From Fodinibius salsisoli (GTDB lineage Bacteria > Bacteroidota > Rhodothermia > Balneolales > Balneolaceae), in NCBI RefSeq assembly GCF_026229185.1, contig NZ_JAGGJA010000016.1:1-64000 (forward strand): a stretch of DNA of 64,000 nt. The letters run 5' to 3'. The notes beneath the pieces are model-generated. The model searched no databases. It worked only from the letters and a program-made list of their open reading frames with translations, and had not been told where the DNA came from. Position numbers and translations under genes: made by a program. Positions 37,901-46,471 of the stretch are shown here, in pieces. Within the stretch, counting starts at the first letter, position 1. Each line of letters opens with the position of its first letter.

Positions 37901-38108
37901 CTGCGCTATCCGAAGTAACGGTTCCTTCCACGGTAAGGCTATCGGTACTTTCGGCTGGCTGGAGCTGTTGTTGCAAAGAATGCGTAAAACTAAGGGCGTT
38001 TGACAGACTCAGTGAGTATGCACAAGAGGATAGAGTGAAAAAGACAATAAAACAAAGTATAGCTTTGAATAAATAGGAATAGGTTCTCTTAACGGAAGTC
38101 CAGAACAT
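34935..38108 (-). CDS. SusC/RagA-family TonB-linked outer-membrane transporter
   Basis: 1057 residues. A signal segment (about 12-40) is followed by a carboxypeptidase-regulatory-like domain (about 58-135; VEGTVTSDSADKPLPGVSVLVKG), a TonB box region EMEDIVVVGYGSQRK, the plug (EEALQGQIAGVQVTKNSGAPG, RIRGTNSIRAGNNPLYVIDG, DASATAIYGARGANGVIMITTK) and a large barrel ending MGIKLGF. It imports oligosaccharides or similar ligands with SusD. The pair forms a two-gene leftward operon with no adjacent sigma/anti-sigma or hybrid sensor regulator, which is unusual for a full polysaccharide-utilisation locus. Confidence 0.93.
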   Translation of the reverse strand: MFWTSVKRTYSYLFKAILCFIVFFTLSSCAYSLSLSNALSFTHSLQQQLQPAESTDSLTVEGTVTSDSADKPLPGVSVLVKGTQNGTTTNEDGHFSLTLSTQKEPVLSFSFIGYETEEIAVDGRRTINVVLKKEVEEMEDIVVVGYGSQRKQDLTGSISSVSATDIHKQSVTSAEEALQGQIAGVQVTKNSGAPGGGSTVRIRGTNSIRAGNNPLYVIDGLPIGGGSSPSQNPLSLINPQDIVSIEVLKDASATAIYGARGANGVIMITTKQGDRGDAQVNVEASYGVNRIRNKLDLMDTPQFVALANEAAANDGADPVFVNSPNSYPNTDWQDEVFRSAPRQNYQLSVSGGSEDTRYALSANLLDEEGLLIGSGYQRGSFRINFDKQVSDKFSIGNNLIVSRARYSLVETGGRGLSGIVNGALQIPSVVPVKDDDDNYVFQTDNTIERDNPVASALEKTNTSKQFKGIGNIFATYMLAEGLEVRVSIGGNLSYDKDNFYAPNSTLQGQQNNSLARVTTRQRFRWVNENTLTYNKEFAGLHDLTLLGGFTLEKVSGENLRGASSGFITDAFTYNNLNAGETPNNPSTGASTSTLASYLGRVNYNFDDRYLLTLTGRIDGSSRFGSGNKYGFFPSGALAWRISEETFMEEQDLFNNLKLRLSYGITGNQEIGNYAALTQLGNSQVTLGDRIAVGINPASLGNKDLQWEKTRQYNIGLDVGLINSRLSLTADAYYKKTTDLLLTRRVPRYTGYSQYLDNIGSTENQGFEVSLETQNILKSTFSWSTSINYSMNQNKVLELADDEPMYVGTPISFAGGQSFRILQEGGSLGTFYGYEYGGVYADQQAVDNSETALASTQPGDPYLKDISGPDGEPDGTIDGNDQTIIGNAFPDFTFGFTNNFFYKGFDLSIFIQGSYGNDVLNMNTLRLESTRGYTNQTTDVLNRWTPDNRNTDIPRATRSRNSAAQTAMRAISSRLIEDGSYLRLKNITLGYTFPVNWGQSLGARSVRLYVSGQNLFTATKYSGYDPDVSTYNNLGNLGADYGTYPKAKTYLMGIKLGF

Positions 38109-38310
38109 GCAGTAAAGGCTCTTTTCAAGTAGATGATTATTTGTAATCTATACCTGAAGCCTGCTGCAGTTGTTCCTAAATTTATATATGCCCTTGGCTT
38201 ATTTGTTGGCCAGAAGTGAGAGTACAAGTAAAAGGAGTTTCTTTTGGGTCAAACGAGGGGCAGGTAGACGGAGAGTAATAGCCTATCTATGTGGACAAGA
38301 CAAAGAGATG

Positions 38311-38350
38311 AAAAAATCCCATAGGCAATACTTGGCGCAAGCTATGGGAT
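38311..38350 (-). terminator. rho-independent terminator of yajC-ribBA
   Basis: On the minus strand ATCCCATAG (38342-38350) pairs with CTATGGGAT (38316-38324), followed by a run of six T (complement of 38311-38316). It lies 6 bp after the ribBA stop. Confidence 0.85.
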
Positions 38351-38356
38351 CACAGG

Positions 38357-39622
38357 TTATTCGTCGGTAACTATGCTGTCTATAAACTCCGGGCTGTGGG
38401 GATCGAGCTCTTCCAGCTCTAACTTGTGGCCCATCTTGTCGCGCTTGGTTTTTAAATAGCGTACGTTTTCCGGGTAGGCGCCCACTTCTATCGGCACGCG
38501 TTCGACCATTTCGAGTCCAAAACTTTTAAGTCCCACTCGTTTCACCGGATTGTTGGTCATCAGGCGCATCTTGCAAATGTTCAACGAACGTAGAATCTGA
38601 GCCCCCACACCATAATCTCGGTGGTCGGGTTCAAAGCCGAGAGCTTCATTAGCTTCCACGGTATCCATACCCTGTTCCTGCAGCTTATAGGCCTTCAGCT
38701 TATTAACCAGTCCAATGCCACGGCCTTCCTGGTTCATATAAAGTACAACGCCGCGGCCTTCTTTTTCGACCTGCAGCAGGGCTTGGTGCAGCTGCTCGCC
38801 GCAATCGCAGCGTTTAGATCCAAAAATGTCGCCAGTCATGCATGAAGAGTGTACTCTTACTAACACCGGATCATCTTCATTCCATTGTCCCTTGACTAAG
38901 GCTAAGTGATGGTCTCCGGTCAGCCGTTCTTCGAAAGCATGGAGGGCAAAATCGCCATAAATGGTAGGAAGCTCTACGTCTACGAGCTTACGGACGAGCG
39001 ACTCGTTTTTCATCCGATAGGCAATGAGATCTTTGATACTGATGAGCTTCATGTCGAACTCCTCAGCAATCTCTGCAAGGTCAGGAAGACGGGCCATTGC
39101 TCCATTATCCTTCATGATCTCACAGATAACACCGGCAGGTTTTAGTCCGGCCAGCCGAGCCAAATCGATGGATGCTTCCGTATGGCCGGCGCGGCGCATT
39201 ACGCCGCCTTCTACGCCAATTAAAGGGAATACGTGACCAGGGCGACGGAAGGCGTCGGGTTGGGCATCATCCTGAATCAATTCGTTGATGGTGTTGGCAC
39301 GATCGGCAGCCGAAATGCCCGTTGAAGTGCGTTCCTTATGATCTATGGAGACCGTAAAGGCGGCTTCGTCCGGATCGGCGCCATCCGTAACCATGTAGTC
39401 GAGGTTGAGCTCATAGGCTTTTTGCCGTGTAATGGGCACGCAGATGAGGCCACGCCCATATTTGGCCATAATATTAACTGCTTCGGCCGTCACTTTTTCG
39501 GCAGCCATCAAAAAGTCGCCTTCGTTTTCACGGTCTTCGTCATCGGCTACGATGACCATGCGACCCTGCTTGATATCCTCGATAGCAGATTCAATGCTAT
39601 CGAACGTTATTTCGCCGGACAT
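38357..39622 (-). CDS. ribBA: bifunctional 3,4-dihydroxy-2-butanone-4-phosphate synthase / GTP cyclohydrolase II
   Basis: 421 residues. N-terminal DHBP synthase (about 1-205; [41 protein letters not shown]) converts ribulose 5-phosphate to the four-carbon riboflavin precursor. C-terminal GTP cyclohydrolase II (about 210-415) has the zinc-binding [17 protein letters not shown] and [18 protein letters not shown] motifs and opens the guanine ring. Both feed riboflavin synthesis. Its start is 15 bp after yajC, and no FMN riboswitch is visible upstream of the operon. Confidence 0.96.
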   Translation of the reverse strand: MSGEITFDSIESAIEDIKQGRMVIVADDEDRENEGDFLMAAEKVTAEAVNIMAKYGRGLICVPITRQKAYELNLDYMVTDGADPDEAAFTVSIDHKERTSTGISAADRANTINELIQDDAQPDAFRRPGHVFPLIGVEGGVMRRAGHTEASIDLARLAGLKPAGVICEIMKDNGAMARLPDLAEIAEEFDMKLISIKDLIAYRMKNESLVRKLVDVELPTIYGDFALHAFEERLTGDHHLALVKGQWNEDDPVLVRVHSSCMTGDIFGSKRCDCGEQLHQALLQVEKEGRGVVLYMNQEGRGIGLVNKLKAYKLQEQGMDTVEANEALGFEPDHRDYGVGAQILRSLNICKMRLMTNNPVKRVGLKSFGLEMVERVPIEVGAYPENVRYLKTKRDKMGHKLELEELDPHSPEFIDSIVTDE

Positions 39623-39637
39623 AGTAGAAAAGGTTTG

Positions 39638-39946
39638 TTAGTCATTCTGGTTCGGATTCACATCCGTAATGGAACTCTTCTTGAAACGAGCCTTAACGCC
39701 GCTGTCAATTTCGGCCAAAACGGTGTCCTCATCAACAGTTTTAACTTGAGCAATCATTCCGCCGGAAGTGACTATTTTATCTCCTTTCTCAAGGTTATCC
39801 ACCATTTCCTGGATTTTTTTCTGTCGTTGACTCTGAGGACGAATAATGAAGAAATAGAAAATCAAAAAGATAGCTCCCAAAAAGACAAGATTAATCCATC
39901 CGGCCTGGTCAGGAGATCCCATAAGAAATAACGCTGCGTTCATCAT
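39638..39946 (-). CDS. yajC: preprotein translocase subunit YajC
   Basis: 102 residues (the start may be the second ATG). One membrane helix (about 18-36; INLVFLGAIFLIFYFFIIRPQ) followed by the YajC signature RPQSQRQKKIQEMVDNLEKGDKIVTSGGMIAQV. YajC associates with SecDF in the inner membrane. First gene of a two-gene operon with ribBA. Confidence 0.95.
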   Translation of the reverse strand: MMNAALFLMGSPDQAGWINLVFLGAIFLIFYFFIIRPQSQRQKKIQEMVDNLEKGDKIVTSGGMIAQVKTVDEDTVLAEIDSGVKARFKKSSITDVNPNQND

Positions 39947-40459
39947 GAAAAATCAGTTTACTTGTGATCAATAATTTTAAGCTTCTAAAGATACGGTTTT
40001 TGTAGCCATGCTCCAATTTTAGGAATTGTTAGTAAACTAAAAAAAATATAGGCTTTTAAAATATCACGGTTTTATTTGAGCGATGATGCCTTCAGCCGTT
40101 GGAGAACGGTATGAGAGCTATTGAGAGCAGTCAATTCCCCTTTCTTTGCTGTGATAAGCCTGCCTGCGCGGAGCCTTTATGAAATTAATTATGCGCCTTC
40201 CAATGCTTCGGCATAGGCAGACGTCTACGCTTATCACATTATGCGTTGTTTCAAGCGTGGACGCTTGAAATAGCCGGAATAGTCCATCACCAGGCGGATA
40301 TACTTCAATTTTGTAAGGCCTAACTGTCGCAAGCGACCCGCTTTTGACAGTTATCAGCACGAGCGGACGCTCACGCTATTACAGGGAGGATTGATTTGTT
40401 TTGTTGATTCGAACCAGCTCATTCACCATATGCAGGATGATTTTTAACCGCTAAACGGG
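39947..40459. repeat. intergenic region with dispersed hairpins
   Basis: Contains the hairpin TTTCAAGCG-TGGA-CGCTTGAAA followed by TAGCCGG at 40249-40277, matching 6817-6846. Around it, TGTGATAAGC (near 40150) is inverted to GCTTATCACA (near 40229), and GAGCGGACGCTC occurs near 40364. No gene is supported. Promoters for the leftward yajC operon lie at the low-coordinate end. Confidence 0.6.
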
Positions 40460-42586
40460 TTACTCATTATGAAATGTTTTTCCCGAGGAAGCATAATCCT
40501 TAAGAATATCGGCGGGTTTGAAGCGTGGCCCCAATCCCTTTTGATAGGTTTCAAGCTGATCGACAATCTTACCAGCCCCTTGTCGATCAATATAGCGGAA
40601 AGGTCCTCCCAGGAAAGGAGGGAAGCCGAGCCCCAGTACGGCTCCTAAATCGCCATCGGTGGGGTTACGCAAGATATCGTCTTGCAGGCACCATGCGGCC
40701 TCATTGACCATGGTGAGCGCCATGCGTTGTTGAACCGTTTTAGCATCCATAGAAGAGCGATTGGGTCCCCCAAAGTATTGGTAAATATCTTTATTGGGTT
40801 CCTTTTTCTTGGTTTTGGATCCCTCCTGCTCATAGTTATAAAACCCTTTCTTGTTTTTCTTGCCTTTATAGCCTTCTTCAAAAAGTTTGGTAGGTTTATC
40901 ACTGGGACTGAATCCCCGTTGGGAAAATAAGTCGCTCAATACTTTAGTGATATGAGCGGCTACATCGATGCCTACTTCATCAAACAAGGCCGCCGGACCG
41001 ACCGGAAAGCCAAAATTCTTCATGTGCTTATCCAGTGTTTCAATGGCGATGCCTTCCTCGAGGAGCATCAGCGCTTCATTCATAAAGGGCGCCAGGATGC
41101 GGGTGGTATAGAATCCGGGTCCATCGTTAACGACAATGACGTTCTTGCCCTGCTGGATGCCCACTTCACGGGCCGTGGCCGTCACCCAATCGGCCGTTTG
41201 GTCGGTGGTAATAATTTCGAGCAGCGGCATCTTTGGGACGGGCGAAAAATAATGCATGCCCAGAACCTGCTCCGGACGCTGAGCAACCTCGGCAATTTTG
41301 TGGATAGGCAGGGAGGAGGTATTAGAGGCAAAAATTCCGTCATCCGGAAGAATCTTCTCCGTCTCCCGTAAAATGGACTGCTTGAGATCCAGATCTTCGA
41401 ACACCGCTTCAATGACTATATCCACATTTTGAAACCCATCGTAGCTGCCAGTGGCCGTGATAAGGCTGGTGGTACGGTCGCGTTCGAAAGAAGAGATGAT
41501 ATGCTTATCTTTCTTCTGGTCAAGGTCTTGCCAGATATGCTTTTTCCCTTCATTGGCTTGTTGGGCATTCTGGTCCTTCAGCAAAACCCGGTATTGCCCA
41601 TTATCCGCTGAAACATTTGCAATACCAGCCCCCATAAGTCCGGCCCCTAAGACGCCTATTTTACGAACTTCGGCCGCCTTATCTTTATCGGGGTTTTTCT
41701 TCGCCCCTTGCATTGCAAAAAATAAGTTGACCATCGCTTCCGACTCAGGTGTAGCGGCAAGACGACCAAAATTTCTGGATTCCAGATCCAGGCCGGCCCG
41801 CATACCGTTTTCATATCCTTCTTCTACACAGTCGATGATTAGCGGGGGCGCGGGGTAATTACCCTTGGTGTTAGATTGGGCTCGCTTTCGGGCCTGCGAG
41901 TAAATGATCTTCCGAAGTGGACTCAGCCCTTCCATCAGTTGATGCAGCAGGGAGCGCTTATCCTTACGCTCAAACTTTTCGTTATTCAATTTTAGCACGG
42001 CCGTTTTGGCTGCTTTCAGGATAGCATCTTTGTGGGTCAGTTCATCCACCAAGCCGAGTTTGTGTGCTTTATGCGGATAAATATTTTTGCCCGTCAGCAG
42101 GTAGGTCAGTGCATTCTGGATGCCGATGAGCCGGGGCAGCCGTTGGGTGCCTCCGCCGCCGGGGAGAAGTCCTAATTGAACTTCGGGCTGACCCATGACG
42201 GTCTTGTCATGGTCAGAAGCTACACGGTAATGGCAGGCCATGGCGACTTCAAGTCCACCGCCCAGGCACGAACCATGGATGGCGGCTACAATAGGCTTAT
42301 CAAAATGTTCCAGTTCCAGGAGAAGCTCATTGCCGCGCTGGCTGAGCTCTTCAATCTCTTCGGGAGCTTGTTTGTTTTTCAGCATTTCCACATCAGCACC
42401 GGCAATAAAATTTTGCTTCTTTCCGCTGATTAATACGATGCCGTCTATGGAAGCCGGGTCGGTATTTTGGAGCAGATCCTGGAATTCAGCAATCAGCTCT
42501 TCATTCAGTTTATTGACTTTTTCACCGGCCTGATCAAGCGTTACAATCAGAATGTTGTCTTCTAACTGTGTAGATAAATAACTCAT
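40460..42586 (-). CDS. fadJ: fatty-acid oxidation complex alpha subunit (enoyl-CoA hydratase / 3-hydroxyacyl-CoA dehydrogenase)
   Basis: 708 residues. N-terminal crotonase domain (about 1-190; ISGKKQNFIAGADVEM, HGSCLGGGLEVAMACHYRVAS, LGLLPGGGGTQRLPRLIG). A central NAD-binding 3-hydroxyacyl-CoA dehydrogenase domain starts with IGVLGAGLMGAGIANVSADN near 315, contains GMHYFSPVPKMPLLEII and a C-terminal helical domain (NDGPGFYTTRILAPFMNEA). Together these hydrate and oxidise enoyl-CoA in beta-oxidation. It lies 36 bp downstream of the thiolase gene and forms an operon with it. FadB-type delta-isomerase activity cannot be judged, so fadJ rather than fadB is a judgement from size and partner type. 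Confidence 0.92.
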   Translation of the reverse strand: MSYLSTQLEDNILIVTLDQAGEKVNKLNEELIAEFQDLLQNTDPASIDGIVLISGKKQNFIAGADVEMLKNKQAPEEIEELSQRGNELLLELEHFDKPIVAAIHGSCLGGGLEVAMACHYRVASDHDKTVMGQPEVQLGLLPGGGGTQRLPRLIGIQNALTYLLTGKNIYPHKAHKLGLVDELTHKDAILKAAKTAVLKLNNEKFERKDKRSLLHQLMEGLSPLRKIIYSQARKRAQSNTKGNYPAPPLIIDCVEEGYENGMRAGLDLESRNFGRLAATPESEAMVNLFFAMQGAKKNPDKDKAAEVRKIGVLGAGLMGAGIANVSADNGQYRVLLKDQNAQQANEGKKHIWQDLDQKKDKHIISSFERDRTTSLITATGSYDGFQNVDIVIEAVFEDLDLKQSILRETEKILPDDGIFASNTSSLPIHKIAEVAQRPEQVLGMHYFSPVPKMPLLEIITTDQTADWVTATAREVGIQQGKNVIVVNDGPGFYTTRILAPFMNEALMLLEEGIAIETLDKHMKNFGFPVGPAALFDEVGIDVAAHITKVLSDLFSQRGFSPSDKPTKLFEEGYKGKKNKKGFYNYEQEGSKTKKKEPNKDIYQYFGGPNRSSMDAKTVQQRMALTMVNEAAWCLQDDILRNPTDGDLGAVLGLGFPPFLGGPFRYIDRQGAGKIVDQLETYQKGLGPRFKPADILKDYASSGKTFHNE

Positions 42587-42622
42587 GGTAAAGATATCCT
42601 AATAATTATTATACCAACTTAT

Positions 42623-43933
42623 TTAACCGTCGTATCGCTCAAGAATCATGGCATGGCCCTGTCCGCCGGCAGCACAGGCCGCAACCAGAGCAAGGGTCCC
42701 ATCCTCATGGTGTAGCCGATTAGCAGCTGTTGTCACTAAGCGAGTGCCGGTAGCCCCAAAAGGATGGCCCAGGGAAAGGGAGCCGCCCCAGCAATTGAAT
42801 TTATCCATAGGAATGTCACCAACTTTTTGACTGCGGTTCAGCTTTTCCTTTGCGAAGGTATCGGAATTCAGGGCCTTGAGAACCGTCAGAATTTGACCGG
42901 CAAAAGCTTCATGGAATTCAAATACATCAATATCCGAAAGGGTGAGTCCCATGGCATCCAGCACTTTGGGCGTTGCATAGGCCGGGCCGAGCAATAACTC
43001 CTCTTCCGGGTCCTGGGCGACGTAAGTATAAGATCGCAGATATGCCTTCGGCTGAAGCCCAATTTCTTTGGCCTTGTTTTTTTCTACAATCAGTGAAGCT
43101 GAGGCTCCGTCGGTCAGAAAAGAAGAGTTGCCGGCCGTAATGGTTCCGTGGGGTTTAATAAAAGCAGGGCTTAGTTTCTCCAGCTTATCCATGGAAGTGT
43201 CTTCCCGGAAGCCGTTATCATGTTCGATGGTCTCAAAGCCAGGGGGGATGGCTGCGGCTAAGAGTTCCTCGTCAAGAAATCCCTCGTGGGTCGCTTTGGC
43301 TGCCAGCTGATGTGAGCGCAGTGCATATTCATCCTGTGCCTTGCGGCTGATTCCAAAGTGTGCAGCCATACGATCACAGCTTTCGCCCATTGTTTCACCG
43401 GTAGAAAATTCGGCAATGGCGGGGATTTCGGGCAGCAGGTCGGATGGGCGCAATCCTTTAAAGAAAGAGAGCCAATCGCTAATGGACTTATATTTCCGGG
43501 CATCCAGTAGCTTTTGACGGAACTTACGCCGAAACCGGATCGGGATATCTGACATGGTTTCGGTACCACCGGCCAGTACAATCCTGGCTTGTCCCGTACG
43601 TATGAGGTCTACCGCGGATGAGACGGCTTGGTTAGAAGAAATACAGGCTTGGGTAACGGTATGAGCAGGAATTGAGTTAGGAAGACCGGCACCGAGGGCA
43701 GATTCTCGAGCCACGTTGCTGGTATTAACATCCTGAATAACGCACCCCATAATAATGCGGTCAATGTCCTGGCCGTTAATTGAAGACCGACCGATTAGGC
43801 CTTCGATAGCCATTCGGCCGAGATCATAAGCCATCATTTTTTTGTAGCCGGTGCCTGACCGCAGAAAAGGGATACGAGCACCATCGACTAAAACCGCTTC
43901 TTTTTGTGTATTATTTCGTGATTGATCCGCCAT
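42623..43933 (-). CDS. fadI: acetyl-CoA acyltransferase (3-ketoacyl-CoA thiolase)
   Basis: 436 residues. Nucleophile Cys in [19 protein letters not shown] near 92, second conserved His in [10 protein letters not shown] near 345, third active-site Cys in [19 protein letters not shown] at the end, and the [16 protein letters not shown] motif. It cleaves 3-ketoacyl-CoA to acetyl-CoA plus the shortened acyl-CoA. The length with an inserted loop ([19 protein letters not shown]) fits the FadI rather than FadA class. First gene of the beta-oxidation operon. Confidence 0.92.
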   Translation of the reverse strand: MADQSRNNTQKEAVLVDGARIPFLRSGTGYKKMMAYDLGRMAIEGLIGRSSINGQDIDRIIMGCVIQDVNTSNVARESALGAGLPNSIPAHTVTQACISSNQAVSSAVDLIRTGQARIVLAGGTETMSDIPIRFRRKFRQKLLDARKYKSISDWLSFFKGLRPSDLLPEIPAIAEFSTGETMGESCDRMAAHFGISRKAQDEYALRSHQLAAKATHEGFLDEELLAAAIPPGFETIEHDNGFREDTSMDKLEKLSPAFIKPHGTITAGNSSFLTDGASASLIVEKNKAKEIGLQPKAYLRSYTYVAQDPEEELLLGPAYATPKVLDAMGLTLSDIDVFEFHEAFAGQILTVLKALNSDTFAKEKLNRSQKVGDIPMDKFNCWGGSLSLGHPFGATGTRLVTTAANRLHHEDGTLALVAACAAGGQGHAMILERYDG

Positions 43934-44062
43934 ATTTTAGTTTGTATTTAAAAATATGATGTATTCCCAAACGCTAAGATGGGTTATAAACATTCATAAG
44001 TCAAGCTAAAAGGTTAACGCTGTTAACCTACAGGAAAATTGTGTGGCGAAATAGAAACAATA

Positions 44063-44099
44063 TTCTTTTGTATAAGAAGAAAAGTATCTGTATATTTTG
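44063..44099 (+). promoter_or_regulatory. possible Bacteroidota-type promoter for tRNA-Val
   Basis: TTCTTTTG (44063-44070) and TATATTTTG (44091-44099) are about 20 bp apart and fit the -33 TTTG / -7 TAnnTTTG pattern. The second box lies 12 bp before the tRNA and resembles the one before tRNA-Ala. Confidence 0.5.
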
Positions 44100-44111
44100 C
44101 ACTCTTAAAAA

Positions 44112-44185
44112 GGGCGATTAACTCAGCGGTTTAGAGTGCTTCCCTTACAAGGAAGAAGTCGTAGGTTCGAATCCTTCATCGCCCA
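44112..44185 (+). tRNA. tRNA-Val (TAC)
   Basis: Acceptor GGGCGAT/ATCGCCC, D-arm region ACTCAGCGGTTTAGAGT, anticodon stem CTTCC/GGAAG around loop CTTACAA (anticodon TAC), T-arm GTAGG-TTCGAAT-CCTTC with a G-T pair, discriminator A at 44185. CCA is not encoded. Confidence 0.93.
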
Positions 44186-44194
44186 CAATATTTT

Positions 44195-44234
44195 AACCCT
44201 GTTTAGAGTTATCTAAGCAGGGTTTTGTTATTTT
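44195..44234 (+). terminator. terminator after tRNA-Val
   Basis: AACCCTG (44195-44201) pairs with CAGGGTT (44218-44224), extended by TTAG/CTAA, followed by the T-rich TTGTTATTTT. Confidence 0.8.
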
Positions 44235-44388
44235 GGTAGGCTTTTAATTCAAGCACCTTATAGATAGCGTCATTCTTGCAAAATCCGCTTTAAACTGCTT
44301 TATTGGGTATGAAACAAGTGTATACCTCATGTTTCGATGCAAAAAATTTCGTTTTACCACTATCAAGGAAAAAAGATTAAAATCTATT

Positions 44389-44586
44389 ATGGCTCAGAAA
44401 ATAGAAAAGTTTGAAGAAATGATAGAGAATCCAACAGCCCATCAGTTGAAGTCATATTATGATGCGAAGGAGAAAGCTTGTTTAGATGCAATGAAGTCGA
44501 CAAAATCCAAAAACCCTCACAATAAAGGGTCAAATTTGGCAGAATTTTGGGATTATGTCTACCAGCAGTTTTATGAAATTCAATAG
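44389..44586 (+). CDS. small hypothetical protein (65 residues)
   Basis: Start taken at ATG 44389; the frame extends upstream to 44329 with 20 basic, atypical residues. The protein is helical and charged (KIEKFEEMIENPTAHQLKSYYDAKEKACLDAMKS), with no signal or membrane segment. No family recognised. A perfect stem-loop terminator follows at 44617-44652, which supports a real single-gene transcript. Lies between tRNA-Val and another small gene, in a locally AT-rich stretch. Confidence 0.5.
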   Translation: MAQKIEKFEEMIENPTAHQLKSYYDAKEKACLDAMKSTKSKNPHNKGSNLAEFWDYVYQQFYEIQ

Positions 44587-44616
44587 ACAAACATTATAAT
44601 TTTTTCATTTTACAGG

Positions 44617-44658
44617 AAATAGCTTGTAAAAATTAGATTTTACAAGCTATTTTTATTT
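44617..44658. terminator. strong rho-independent terminator
   Basis: AAATAGCTTGTAAAA (44617-44631) and TTTTACAAGCTATTT (44638-44652) form a perfect 15-bp stem with a 6-base loop, then T-rich sequence. Confidence 0.88.
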
Positions 44659-44812
44659 AAATTATATATCGTGTTATATATATGTAAAAAACATATATAA
44701 TGGAACTATAAAGGTTAGGTTAGAGTTATAGTAGGTTCCAGTTAAGGATTTTTTCAGGTGTGTTAAGTTAGAAAATACAATTTAAATTAGATCCAATTTC
44801 AGGGAGAATTAT

Positions 44813-45064
44813 ATGGATATTAAATTCGTAAATCGAGAAAAAATACAAAATGCCAAAAAGCGGTCATCTAAGTTTAAGCCTCTCTTAGAAGCATTAAGCC
44901 AGCTCGAAGTTGGAGGTGATGCCATTGAGGTGCCATACGAAGATGATAAAAATGTAAACTCGATGAGAACCGCTGTTTACCAGTTTAACCAGGACGAAGG
45001 TGTTAAAATAAAAAGCGGAAAAGATTCTGACCGGAAGAAAATTTATTTCTACCGCGAAGAGTGA
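44813..45064 (+). CDS. small hypothetical protein (83 residues)
   Basis: ATG preceded by CAGGGAG eight bases upstream, a better than usual ribosome site for this genome. The 83-residue product is soluble, basic at the start (REKIQNAKKRSSKFKPLLEAL) with a beta-like end (GVKIKSGKDSDRKKIYFYRE); the plan is reminiscent of small DNA-binding or phage-type helper proteins but no family was recognised. It precedes egtB by 120 bp without an obvious terminator. Confidence 0.6.
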   Translation: MDIKFVNREKIQNAKKRSSKFKPLLEALSQLEVGGDAIEVPYEDDKNVNSMRTAVYQFNQDEGVKIKSGKDSDRKKIYFYREE

Positions 45065-45184
45065 GTGGCATCTACGCAATAGGTATAGGCTTACATAAAA
45101 AGTAAGAGACAGTAGAACTGTATAGCTACAAGAGGTTGTTATACAAACTAAATAGGTAAAACGCAGTTCCTAAGTTTATTCTGT

Positions 45185-46471
45185 ATGGCTGCTAAGAACG
45201 TTAAGGATTCTCTTGCCAAGCCGGATGCTGAACATCTAAAAGAAAGGTATACTGCCATACGGTCGTTTAGTGAGGCACTGGTGGAGCCACTGGAAACGGA
45301 GGACTTTGTCATCCAGGCGGTGGAACACACCAGTCCAACGAAATGGCATCTGGCTCATGTGAGTTGGTTTTATGAGACCTTTGTGTTGGAAAAAGCTTTT
45401 TCCAACTACGAGTCTATGCATCCGCAATATGCCTATATCTTTAACTCCTATTATCTGCAGACGGGCGAGCCTCATCAGCGATCGAAACGTGGATTACTTT
45501 CCCGGCCCACGGTAAGTGAAGTGTTCGAGTACCGGAAATATGTGAATAATAAAATATTGCAGTTTCTTGATACGGCTTCGGAGCAACAGCTCCAGGAATT
45601 TGGTCCGGTCATTGAAATTGGCAATCACCACGAACAGCAGCATCAGGAATTGATGCTCACGGATCTCAAATTTCTGTTTGCCCAGAATCCATTGAAACCG
45701 CCGTATCGTGAGTTGGAAACGTCACCCCAGAAAGAGGCCGATGATCTCAATTGGATCTCTTTTGAGGAAGGGGTGTATCATATCGGTAACGAAGGAAAAG
45801 AATATACCTATGACAATGAGCAGCCCCGGCACCGTAAGTTTTTAGAGCCCTTTGAGCTCTCGGACCGACTTATCACCAATGCTGAATTCATCGACTTTAT
45901 TGAGGCCGATGGGTATCGGCGATCTGAGCTGTGGCTTGATGAGGGATGGGCGACCGTGAATGAAGAGGAATGGAGAGCTCCACTTTATTGGTTTAAAAAG
46001 GAAGGGGCGTGGCATTATTATACGCTTGGAGGTGTGAAGAAAGTCAACCCAGGTGAACCGGTAACTCACCTCAGTTATTACGAAGCTGATGCTTATGCAC
46101 GATGGGCTGATGCCCGGCTCCCTACGGAAGCAGAATGGGAGGTTGCAGCAGAAGGACTGCCCTACGAAGGTAATTTTGTAGAACAAGGTTTGTATCATCC
46201 GAGGCCAGCCCGCTCTAATGATACAACCCTAAAACAGATGTTTGGTGATGTATGGGAGTGGACCATGAGTTCTTATGAACCTTATCCGGGGTATGAGCCG
46301 CTGCCCGGAGCCCTGGGCGAATATAACGGCAAGTTTATGTGCAGCCAATATGTGTTGCGTGGCGGATCGTGTGCAACTTCACAAACCCATATCCGGAAAA
46401 CCTATCGCAATTTTTTCTACCCCGATGCACGCTGGCAATTTAATGGCTTTCGATTAGCTCGAAACGTTTAG
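45185..46471 (+). CDS. egtB: ergothioneine biosynthesis sulfoxide synthase EgtB
   Basis: 428 residues. N-terminal DinB-like helical domain carries the three iron ligands: His58 in WHLAHVSWFYE and the pair His149/His153 in NHHEQQHQELM. The C-terminal formylglycine-generating-enzyme-like domain (about 190-428) shows YDNEQPRHRKFLEPFELSDR, RLPTEAEWEVAAEG, GDVWEWT and RGGSCATSQTHIRKTYRNFF. EgtB joins hercynine to a thiol donor with O2 to give a sulfoxide on the way to ergothioneine. It directly abuts egtD, which makes hercynine, confirming the pathway. Which thiol (gamma-glutamylcysteine or cysteine) is used cannot be read here. Confidence 0.94.
   Translation: MAAKNVKDSLAKPDAEHLKERYTAIRSFSEALVEPLETEDFVIQAVEHTSPTKWHLAHVSWFYETFVLEKAFSNYESMHPQYAYIFNSYYLQTGEPHQRSKRGLLSRPTVSEVFEYRKYVNNKILQFLDTASEQQLQEFGPVIEIGNHHEQQHQELMLTDLKFLFAQNPLKPPYRELETSPQKEADDLNWISFEEGVYHIGNEGKEYTYDNEQPRHRKFLEPFELSDRLITNAEFIDFIEADGYRRSELWLDEGWATVNEEEWRAPLYWFKKEGAWHYYTLGGVKKVNPGEPVTHLSYYEADAYARWADARLPTEAEWEVAAEGLPYEGNFVEQGLYHPRPARSNDTTLKQMFGDVWEWTMSSYEPYPGYEPLPGALGEYNGKFMCSQYVLRGGSCATSQTHIRKTYRNFFYPDARWQFNGFRLARNV

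Noticed and set aside
39947..40130. FMN riboswitch before the yajC-ribBA operon
   Set aside because: No AGGGGCAGGGTGAA-like or related conserved blocks are present.
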